Shown here piece after piece: positions 34,901 through 46,900 of a DNA stretch of 64,000 nucleotides. Origin of the DNA: Incurvaria masculella (lineage: Eukaryota > Arthropoda > Insecta > Lepidoptera > Incurvariidae); NCBI GenBank assembly GCA_946894095.1, contig OX335660.1:11475001-11539000 (forward strand), in the 5' to 3' direction. Within the stretch, counting starts at the first letter, position 1. Each line of letters opens with the position of its first letter. Position numbers and translations under genes: made by a program. The notes below the pieces were generated by a model that made no database searches, was not told where the DNA came from, and saw only the letters and a program-made list of their open reading frames with translations.

Positions 34901-37900
34901 CGTGATGGACGAAACGTCGGAAAGAAGTAAGCCCTTTTTCACACTGTATATCCGTAAACATTATGTATTATACATTACAATTGTTTCATGAATATGAGTT
35001 TCAGCGACATCTACATTTAAAGCATTGTAATCAGATTTTGAAAATAATCTGAAAGTTTTTGGTCGTGACTTTCGTCGGAAGCAGGATTCGAACCTGCGAC
35101 CTTTGGGTTACTGGGTATGTAACTCAAAGGTCGCAGGTTCGAATCTATATCGTAAACTCGTCTGAAGAAGCCCTGTTCTTCCAACTTTGAACGTCTTTAG
35201 GAAGAAAAGGACTTGAGGATCATCGAAGAAGCCAACGAATATGTCAAAGATGTTTCCTTCCGGCCGAACGTGCGATCACACAGCGTGAGATTTTCCATGA
35301 ATTTGGGAACGAATGCTCTGTCGACGGTAGACGGGGAGTCGCTCATGCGAAAACGGGGAAATGCTTTAGACACACGCGAATATGCAATCATGGCAAGGGT
35401 GAAAAGGAAAATGTAATAATGTAATCCACTGTCTGGAAAATTCGGTTTATTTTCAGAGATAATTTGTGAAATGTCCTGCCTTCCACATGTGCCTTTCGCC
35501 TACCATTACTATTTGTGATGTTCTATTAAAATTATAATATTCAAATGCCCTCTGAACATGCACATCTTTTGGTTTAACTTTTGGTTTTATGCATTTGTTT
35601 TGGAATGCTCAAGTAGAGGCGAGGGAATCGACTATACTATGAATAAGGTCATGTTTGGTGTATTGTTCGCATCTTTGGGACGGTTTATTATAATTACAAT
35701 GTCGAATCATGCATCTCGCCGACGACCCCAAAGTCTTTCAATTTTTAGAGACTCTCCAACTCCGAAGGGATGTAGGATCTCTCTCTGTGTTCTATTGTCA
35801 CCATGGAGCATGGTCATCGAAGTTGATTAGCGCCATAATTTCGTACCCTATCTACCATCACTCAACGCGGACCAGTCTAGAAATTCATCCATTCACTGTT
35901 GACATTTCCAAATTAGAAACAACCCATCCTCTAGAATCGTTAAAATATAGATTACAAGCGTACTTACCCTAAAGTACAATGTAAGGTACTTAAAACATGA
36001 TGTGAAAAATATGTGTCACGCTAAACTAAAGCGTTATTTCTGATTTTTTTTCTTTTTGTTTAGCTTTTAAGGGTTGTAAAAATCTAAAGATAATTAAAAA
36101 AATAATTCAAAACCGACTAGAAGTTCCAGACATTTGCGCGTTCAAACAAACATACTCTTCACCTTTATAATATTTGCATATTTTAGCAGCGCTGATTTGA
36201 ATCTTGTCCTATTTGACAGCACATAAAGGATTGCAAATAATCATTATAAATAATCGTATTTCAAAACAAAAAAAGATATTTCAATTCATGAAGGAAAGTT
36301 CAGACAACGTATGCATTAAAATCAATAGTAGTACGTTAAAAAAATACAAATATAGATGTCGGTTTGAAAATACAATACAAATTTAGTGAGGTTGAAGGAT
36401 TAGAATTTGATTAATATAATAATAACGAACCTTAACCTAAATAATTTAAATGGTCTAAAACATTTCTTTATATTTATATTTATAAGGGATCATTCAGCAA
36501 CGGATCTAGGCGTGCAATGAAATGGCTCCATTTAGCAATTTAGCGCCGGCAGAGACATCACATTGAAGAGTTACAAAATGTGATAAGGTAAGGGTTGTTT
36601 ATGTGTAATTATCCCTTTCGTGAGAGATGTTATTCACATCACACGTTAGCTTAATTAGATCATTAACAAGGTATCCCTTGAGAATGTTCGTATTTTGTTT
36701 ATGACGAGTAGCAAAACATGTTCCAATAAACTTCAGGGGAATTTCACTGATGTTATTTTAAATTTAAACATTTAATTTAAACAGGAAGTAAGGAATGTAC
36801 TAAACATTTTTAAAAGCCCCAGTGACTTGGCACCACAGAGAAAAAATGAAAGAAGAGAAGCGTCTACACCACGCCATATGAATAAAATGTGCATATAATC
36901 GTCTGGTAAGCCGGCCGCGCGTCCAAATATCCCCACCGGGCGCAAATGTGTTCCCGACACGCGTTCGCCAAGTCAATTTCCACCCATACAGACCCTCCAG
37001 CACGTCTTCGGCTGCGTCCCCATTGCGTGTGACACAGGTTGGTAGTTTCAGAAAATTGGAGATGGCAGGTCCCATAGTAAATGAGGTAGATTGCACATTT
37101 TCCTACTACTTAAGGTCCCGTCGCAAAAAGCGAAAAAAGCCCCCAAAAAGGTCTGCATCTGGTTGTCTATCGGTCACACGTATTTTGTCCCGAATTTTTC
37201 TCCTATTAACGGTTGTTTGAAAATTCTTAAAATATTACCAATACAGGTACACCATGTATGTATGTGCACCAACTAATTACTTTTGCTCAAAAAAGTAAGA
37301 ACTTTTTGCTGCATCTGCCTCAATTTTGTATGAAATTGGAAAATTATCAACAGGCAAGGGCGAATCTCGTCCATTTCTAGCAGTGACGGTATCCGCGGCA
37401 CGTGAACATGTTCACGCTTGATCGGTTTATTTGTCTTAGCTTGGCACCGATGTTTCAAATTCGCAGGGCACGCGTACCCGTGATACATTCTTTCGACAGA
37501 AGTGTGCTGTTTGTCGAATTTCGAGAGCCAACACGTCGTGATCGAACGCGAACACGTTAACGCCTGTCGAGCGTGACAGGTTTTGTCGGTTTCTTTCTCT
37601 CACTCAATCTTGCAAACATTTTTCGTACGTTTGAATATCATTTGTGTTATTTTATTTTCGAATTAAAAAAGAAAACGTTCTAACATGTCTTTAAGCAATA
37701 GAACCACCACTGCATCTAAACTTCTCATTTCATAACCTCAAAATGTTTGGGGACTCGAATTTTTATTTCGAGTCTTCGAAAACTATGCTCGTTTGGCTTT
37801 GGTCAATCACCAACTGAGCTAACGAGACCCGTTACACAGCGACACAGTTTTTCTGTATGGAGTTATTTATTTGCGTGACACAGGACAATAATGTAGCTAT

Positions 37901-40900
37901 CCAGAATAAGCCTTGCGGATCTTCGGTTATTTTAATTCCTAATATTGTTATGGCATTTTATGGAGTTCGTGACCTAGTGGTTGGGCCGTGTGTCTCGACC
38001 AGAAGGCGGTGGATGCACAACTCACTAACAGTTTGTACATCAGCAAAGTTTGACTAGACATAACTATATCAGAACAACATTTTGATTTTAACAACCATTC
38101 TTGCGGTAGCTAACATGATCTAAGAAAAGCGTGTATGGTAGATTAGTCTAGAGTTAAGTTTAATGTACACACAAAGCATACGGCACGAACTGTACGTTTT
38201 AGTAAATTCATGCTAATTTAGTGTATTTACCTGTGTTTTTCTCTTTTTCTCAATGATAATTACTGACTATTAAGTTACAGAGAATTAGAATAATTTATTC
38301 ACACAAACGGATACCAATACAGACAACAGTGGCAAATACATTTGAAAGTTAGTGGAAGTTGAAAAAAACAGCGATTTCTTCTTTCCCGCTTTGTTTAACT
38401 GGCTAATGATAAAATAAGATAAATCCGAGTATAGTGTATTGTCTATTGACGTTGAACAAAAAAAAAACAATAAACAAAGAAAGGGTATTTCAGGTAGCAA
38501 AAATGTAGTAATTTTGAATCATACGCATAGCATTTGGCACTATGTACCTGGTTATAATTGAATTTGCCAGATTAGAACTAGAAACGTTTTAGTAACTGGT
38601 GCCAGACTCTTGGGCTTACCCAACTTTCGAGTTGCGATGACACGGTTTCATTTAACCATACTTTGTTCTCAGTGCTAATGTCAATCCCCCGCCCGCAGGC
38701 GAGAAGATCGAGGCGAAGAGCCACGACGACGTGACGATGCTGTTCAGCGACATCGTGGGCTTCACCTCCATCTGCGCGACCGCCACGCCCATGATGGTCA
38801 TCGCCATGCTGGAGGACCTCTACAGCGTGTTCGACGTCTTCTGCGAGGAGCTCGACGTCTATAAGGTGATTCATCGCATTAAGAGGATAATGAGGTGATC
38901 GAGTTCCATATAATGGATGGCTCGTGCCGGTTTCCTCAGTCAAATTAGGAAAACATGTTCTCAAATTTTGCACATTAAATAAACAAACTGAGAGCTACGT
39001 GCGTACGATTTTATTTGTTTATATCTTATCTCCCATCCATGATACAAGCTTTAAATAAATGTATCAAAATGTTTAATATCATGGATATAAGTTTAGTTTA
39101 AAAAAAAATCTAAACTTACTTTTTTTTATTTTTTTTTATGCGACCTGACATGGATGGCTAATACCACACAACTACCGTTATGATATTAGCCCAATACACC
39201 ACATTCCCGAAGGAATTAGGTGCCATGCCAGGACCTTCCCTTTATGAGGCACGGCTACATTGAACTGGATGGAAAACACGGACAATTTTTCATTGCCGCT
39301 TCCACCATCTTTTCATCCAATGCGATGGTACCAACCCGGGCGGGCTTAAACCCTACCACCTAGTAGGGGAAAAGGGGACCTACAGTTTTACATGGATTCC
39401 GAACCATGGAGCAGCTCGCATTCGTGACGAAATGCACTTATCGAACTCTGAAAGAGAAAGACAGTGGTGCAAGTTGGTATCGAACCCGGGCCTCTGGTAC
39501 GCTAGGCCAGTCCCCGCGCCACTAGGCTACGAGCCGCTCCGTTTGTCCTACTAACATAGCTCTCATTTGTTTGGCCGTCGTTCGTTCATTACTTTTAATG
39601 CGTTTCCTCATTATTGTCATCATGCAGTCTGCGCAAAACACGCGCGTATAAAGCTCAGCGTAGCGGTCGTGATAACATGATATTATGTTTGGTCGTGAAC
39701 CCACTGTGGAGGCAAATCCGCCCAATTATGTACGTTACAGTCCGACACGAATAACTTTCACACTGAACATTGCCGCTTCTTCCGCTAGAGTATTACCAGC
39801 GTTAAAAAAATACACCATTTGGCATTTCGTGGTTGTATGAGGATTATGCTTAGTTTTTTGGTTGTTTTATCTTAATGTCAATTTATGTGCAAGCGCGTTT
39901 AACGACAAGGCACCCAGGTCTTTGTCGACTTCATCTGATAAGAAATCATTTTAGTCAGATGGGATATCGTCATTGGCTTTTTTTATGAAAAACCGGGTGG
40001 CTGTGCTGAGGACCAAAGCTGCTCAGAAAAAACCATTCATTGTAAATTCTTCATCAAAAGGCGCGATTGTAAGCTTTTTTGTGTAAAGCGCCAGATATGG
40101 CGTGAACCAGGCTCTCAACTATGAGGCCCTTGACGAGTACTAGTACTTTTTTTGGGACTGTTGAAACAATTCCGGCCTGACAGTCGCTTTTTACATGTCG
40201 TTTGAGGGATCACAGGTATTACATTGAGGGAAAACCTCATAGGCATTCCACAATTACTGAAATGATAAAATCAATTACTAGCGGTTTTTTTTAAGTCAAC
40301 ACTTTAACGTATATGAATATAAAATATAGTTAACTCGCTGGCTTAGCGCAACGTTATTCGTGTGGTTCTGTATACACGCCACTTTTGTCAGTGCGTTGGG
40401 AGAGGGGAATCGGGATAGACTAGGAGGTCGCGACAAAAATGGTAACGATAACGTAAATGGCTGAAACTGGGTTCACAGGATAAAGACCATCCCTCTGAAG
40501 CTAAATGTGTCGATCTGCATGTTCCAAGTGGTTGTAACGTAGATAAGGCGACTGAAAAAGTAGTTATGGTGACATAATAATGATAAGGTAAATGGTTGCA
40601 AATGACGAAGCATGAAAGTACCATTACATATTTGCTTGGAAATATAAAAACTGAACAAATATTTAGGTTACAGATATAACTTTAGGTATATTTAAGTATT
40701 TAGGAATAAAACCGACTGGTTATTGTTGTATAATTAATAGGTATCGATGTTTCCAGACAATCAGTATATTCATCAACAGGTACATAAAAGAATCTATTTT
40801 ATATAATCAATCTAGATAACGCAACCACTTGGCACGGACAGACCGACATATTTAGCATCAGAGGGTTGGTCTCTAACCTGTGAACCCAGATTCAGCCATT

Positions 40901-43900
40901 TACCTTATCATGACCAAAAATGTCGTGACCTCCCGGAATAGGAGGTCAGGCATCCTAACAACCCAATTTGGGGTAATAATAAAAAATACTGTCCCTATTT
41001 TCCGACACACATCATAATATGGGAAGCAATTTAGGGCTCTCCCCTCTATAACCCCACAAATTGTACGGGCAAAGGCGGTTGTGAGCCGCTTTGTGTTGAC
41101 AAGTTGGTGGTTGTGGACACATACTTATAATATTGATATGGAGGATAGATGAGTTTTGTAATTATGATTAGTGTAGAAATTGAGTTCTCAGTTGCAATGA
41201 AAAATCGATAATCAGCAACATAAAAGTTATGTCCCGCGTAAGTTTTAAAATAGTGAAACAAAAAAAAATTTTTTTATGGAACCTGACATGAAAGGCTAAA
41301 AACACACAACCACATTCCCGAAGTAATTAGGGGCCATGCCAGAGCCTTCCTTCTATGGGAAAGGCTACATTAAACATGATGGAAGACACGGATATTTTTT
41401 TATTGCCGCTTCAACCATAGTTTTATCCAATACGGTGATACCAACTTGGGCGGGTTTACCCTACAACCTAGTAGGGGAAGGGGCCCTACAGTTTTTACAC
41501 GGGTTTCGAACCATGGGGCAGCTCGAATTTGTAACGCAATGCACTTATCCAACACAGAAAGAGAAAGAAAGTTGAACATGACCGGGGCGAGGATTTGAAT
41601 CCATAACCTCTCGCATGAGAGGCAAGTCCTCTAGCCCCTACTCCTCGAACTGTACGAATAATGTGATCTGTACACTTACGTCTATAATGTTAACATTTGC
41701 CATGTCCAACGAATTCAAGAGATTTAATTCATCTTTAATGTGACGTAATCTGATCAACCTCATAATGAACCCAGAATGCGATCAATCAAGCACGAGGGCG
41801 TGACAAAGCCACGACCCTGATTCCAGACAATGGTGCTGAATCGGGGAAGAAAGCAAAGATTCAGGCCGAGGTCACTTATTCCCCTCTCGAACCCGGTCTT
41901 AACATAATAAATCTATTTCTATTCCACATAGCTAGTTGCACTGAGCGGACGTGTTTCCTGGACTCGCTAGCTCCGGCGTCCGTGTTATTGTCGGGAGCTG
42001 TCCTTAGCATACGGGAAAGGGTTATCGGGGTTAGTTGGAATGCCGGTCCGGTATAATTTCGCCTGATTAAATGTGTTTCTACTGAGTGTATCACCAGGAA
42101 TAATCTCAAGGCCTTGTGTACTAAAAAAGGTGCTGTGGTTGTAGGCACTCGGGAGATTGAATTGGTTCCACTGTGTGTCGTAGTCGAATAAAGGATATGT
42201 TTTTGTAGTCGGGGGTCGACAAGTAATCGTCTCAAACATGTCACTATCTTCCTGATTTAATATTAGCTCGCATTGGTCGAAGCAATATTGAAAAATTTTC
42301 AGTGTTTTCTATTAAGTTTAATAGCCGTGGTAAGCTATGGCATGGCTCCTGATGCCCACGGGAATGCAGTGAACTTGGCTAATTTAATCTCGGTATTAGC
42401 CATCCATGTCCAGCTACACAAAAACAGGAAATATTCATAAAGATAATTTCATTATAAAGATGATTTCGTTGACAGGAAAAAAAACTGGAAGACTGTAATT
42501 CATAAAAGTTAAGATATATCTCGAGTTGAGGAGGTGAGATTAGATCTCTACAAATCAAGTATCCTTATAGATTCATTTTATCAAAGATCAAGAAGTGAGT
42601 ACTCTCGACAGGATTGAATCTTAGAGAGCGATGGGCAGCCGAGTTGAGCCATTACACGAGTAGGTACTCAGGAAGGCATCCGATAATGTCCCCAAAAACT
42701 TTTTCTTAAAGGAAACCCGAAGACTATGAATCCTTACGAGCATCTACTTAAATCGAAGAATTGAACGATTACAACCAGATTTTTAAGTAAGGGCAGGGAT
42801 GGCTAATGCCACAATTACGGTCCTGATATTAGCCAACATCATGTATGTAAAAACGAATCCTACAGTGTATAATACTTTTAACCATAATTATAACAAAAGA
42901 AATAAGGAGAATATTAAACAATGGAATCACAAAACAGAAAAATATAAAGCTAGCGTTATATTTAATAGTATAAATTTATATAATAAATTACCATTGAAAC
43001 TGCGTGACAAGCACATCGAAATAAAATCTTTTAAAAAAATGTTGATTAAATGGCTTCACTCCAAGTAATTTGAAACTTTTTGACATCATTGTGTAGATAC
43101 TTTTAATTTATTTGAAATTTAAAATGATGACTTATAGCATATTTAGTATATAATCGTTAGTGAGTAATTGTAATAACATAAATGATTTGACAATGTATCA
43201 ATAATAGTGAATAAAAAAAATAAAAAAAAAACATCGCAGGAGTAAGTTGCAATGCAAGGACCTTACCTTTAAGAGGACGGGTACATTGAACTGGATGGAC
43301 AACATGGATAATTTTTTTCAGCTCACTTAACCCTACTACCAAGTATAGGAAAAGGGGACGAGCTTTTTTAATGAAATCCAAACAATGGTAAAGCTTGCAC
43401 TCGTGACTCAGAGAGACATAGAAGGTTGTGAATGAACAGGACGAGGTTCGAAACCATGACCACTGCTATGATAAACAAGGACACGCGCCCCTGAACTAGG
43501 AGCTGATCTGTGCCTACTCTAGATCTACTCTGTGATTTACTAACTTTTTTAACGATGGATTCTTTTTTAGACGGTATGTTTCTACAGTCTCTATTCCTCA
43601 ACTCACTTCGCACAGGTTGAAACTATCACCTATAATAATAAGAAAAGAGAAGCATTATGCCCCACAACCATGAACAAATGGTTTAGAATAAATGCAAAAG
43701 CTTAGAAGAGCACGTTACCCAGTTGTACCAAGTTGTGGCCTTATTTTATTATTATTTGTAAGTATTATAAAAAACAGTTCGTTCTAACTGAAGTCTAAGT
43801 GGAAAGCATACATTATACTGTTATAAATATAAACATTAATGCAACTTCGTTAGTGTTGCCAAAAAATAAAATAAAATATAATCATGATTAAGTAAGATGA

Positions 43901-46900
43901 TAGAAGACGAAGGTGGAGGTTGATTTTTTGTTTTTAATAAAGGTACAGCTCTTATGGCTAGACTAATGATTTTTATGTATGTTTCGTCTAGGTGGAGACG
44001 ATAGGAGACGCGTATTGCGTGGCGAGCGGTCTGCACCGGCGGATAGACACGCATGCGCCACAGATCGCGTGGATGGCGCTTCGCATGGTGGAAACTTGCG
44101 CTCAACACCTCACGCACGAGGGGGACCCTATTAAGGTATCGCAGAGCTGTGAGCACTGTTGGTTGCGCTGGATCTCTCCCTGTCCGTCTAGGTGGAGACG
44201 ATAGGAGCCGCGTACTGCGTGGCTAGAGGTGTGCACCGGCAGTTAGACACCCACGCGCCACAGATCGCGTGGATGGCGCTTCGCATGGTGGAAACTTGCG
44301 CTCTACACCTCACGCACGAGGGGGACCCTATTAAGGTATTGCAGAGCTGTGAGCACTGTTAGTTGCGCTGGATCTCTCCCTATCCGTCTAGGTGGAGACG
44401 ATAGGAGACGCGTACTGCTTGGCTAGAGGTCTGCACCGGCGGATAGACACCCACGCGCCACAGATCGCGTGGATGGCGCTTCGCATGGTGGAAACTTGCG
44501 CTCAACACCCCTCTATTCAGGTATTGCAGAGCTGTGAGCACTGTTAGATGCGCTGGATCTCTCCCTGTCCGTCTAAGTGGAGACAATAGGAGACGCGTAC
44601 TGCGTGGCGAGCGGTCTGCACCGGCGGATAGACACGCACGCGCCACAGATCGCGTGGATGGCGTTTCGCGTGGTGGAAACTAGTGCTTAACACCTCACGC
44701 ACGAAGGTATTGAAGAGCTGTGAGCACGTGTGTGCGTAAGTCAGCGCTGTACATGAGGCGCGAACAGTTCAGATACACTGGAAGCATCCAACAGAGCCTC
44801 TATTACTTGTTACAAATCGTTTATCGAAATATCGCTAAGATCATCGATTCTGCAGGCAATGAAGAAGGCAGGCATTTGAGGGATACACTAAATCGCCTAT
44901 CTATGAATTTTCATATCTATGTAGATACATATTTTCAACACATTTATATTATTTCATATTTCTACACAAATATAAAGATCCATTGATGGGCGATTTATTG
45001 TATCCCTCAAATGCCTGCCTATTCAATTGTGTAAGCATGCGAAATCGATGATCTTAGCGATTATTTGATAAGTGATTTGTAACTAACAATAGAGGCTCTG
45101 CGGTTGCTCTGCTCCCACGGCTAACTCGCAACGCTGGCTTATAAGTCGGACGTATGAATGTTTACTCTGAAACCGTACACCGGATATAGAGACAAATTCG
45201 AGATCTCAGTCTCATATTGGCGTCAACCACAGAGTAAAATGGACGTTTGAAATCGTTCTCCTTCCAGTCTTTGATCATTTACGTCCGTACGTCCATTCCT
45301 CTATCTTTTTCGCGCCTCATTTCCTCTCGCTTTCGAGTCGAGACATATACAACTTAAATATATAATTGCGTATTGTGCTCGCCTATTAGAGTTATAGTTT
45401 GTAACCTACCATATTTAGGTAGTAATGCTATCTATTTTAACACACACCCCCCTTCACAACCTGTATACATGCAATGCATTCGGTCGTACCTTCGTGGACG
45501 CCTCACTGTCCGCACACACGCACCGAGTAAAATAACGTAAAATAAGATAGAATACAGTACTCGTCAAACTTAAGGTGGCCCTTCCCGACGGGACTAACTC
45601 ATTCGCAGGCACAGCACAAAATCATGCTGTTGCGCTCTGGCACTGTTTCTGTTTTTAAGAAAAAGACAGTCTTCGTGATACGATACGTACCCATAGCAAA
45701 TAATGCGCATAGTGTTTGATTTGGTTCGATTAAAAAAAATACAAAAAGACTTATCGCTACAAATTTACTTTTAGCCAAGGACGCTCTCGAGACAAGGCCA
45801 CACATTACAGGCGCGACCTTTAAGGTGGGCCATCGCGCTCAACTCCCCATACAAAAGGGAAAAGAAGATCACGCCCATATTTCTTATCATAGATCCCATT
45901 TTGCTCAAAATAGCTTTATTTGATCGAACTAGATGTCTGATGACCATTGGCATTGTACAATTGTGTTTTGTTTCTAAGTTACAAGGGCCGAAAGTTCGAA
46001 TTTTTCGCGCGTATTATACAATAACTTTGGAGGTGGATTACGCAATGATAAAGTAAGAACATCTTAAAAAGATTAGTCATAAGACATAGCTTATTTAATC
46101 AAAATTTATAATATATTTAGTTTTTGTTCGATTTTTGACTACAGCGGTCGTGGTTTACTTTTAGCTATAAGTCGTTTTGTAATTCAAATTTTCGTAAATC
46201 TTACCAAATCATACACTCACTATGCACATTGTCTTTTCAACCGACTTCATTTGTGGACATGTCGCATCTTCCTCATCACGGAGCCTGTCTTTTTCTTTGA
46301 AACAGAGAAGGTCCCAGAGCGCAATAGTACGGTTTTGTGCCGTGCCCGCGAATGAGTTAGTCCCGCCGGGTTGGGCCACCTTAAGAGGCACTTTTAATTT
46401 TGGCGCGAACTGTAGGTTGTTCTATTACATTTCCGGCAGATGCGGATAGGTTTGCACACGGGCACGGTGCTGGCGGGCGTGGTCGGCAAGACGATGCTGA
46501 AGTACTGCCTGTTCGGACACAACGTGACCCTGGCCAACAAGTTCGAGTCCGGCTCCGAGCCCCTGAAAATTAACGTCAGTCCCACCACGTACGAGTAAGT
46601 ATGCAACACTTTTTGCGATGCTTAAAATTTCGTGGTAAATCCTCCAATTACGAGTAATCTCCGTAAAGATTAGAGATTTGTTATGGAACGGAAAAGATTT
46701 TTATATTAGAAATGCACAGAACTTTAATCTATATTTATTTTAATTTTCTTCTCAAATTTATTTTATAAGTAGGTAACTGACCATCGTTGGCTAATATCAT
46801 GACGGTAGTTTATGTAGGTTGTATAAAAGAAAAGAATAACGATCATAGCTTAGTTGAAATGGATAAAAACACTGGCAATTTTTCAATGTCGCTTCGACTA

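Larger units (their letters stand above)
43992..44728 (+). repeat. Four-copy tandem amplification of sGC alpha exon 9 with splice sites
   Basis: Copies start at 43992, 44192, 44392 and 44577. The unit is 200 bp and includes the exon, donor, a ~56-bp spacer (gagctgtgagcactgtt, tgcgctggatctctccc) and the acceptor. Unlike the other two arrays, each unit carries its own 3' splice site. Confidence 0.95.

Noticed and set aside
38578..38973. 131-codon minus-strand frame
   Set aside because: Antisense of exon 8 and its repeat flanks; His/Asp-rich mirror of the cyclase codons.
44380..44646. Minus-strand frame over exon 9 copies
   Set aside because: Antisense shadow of the array.
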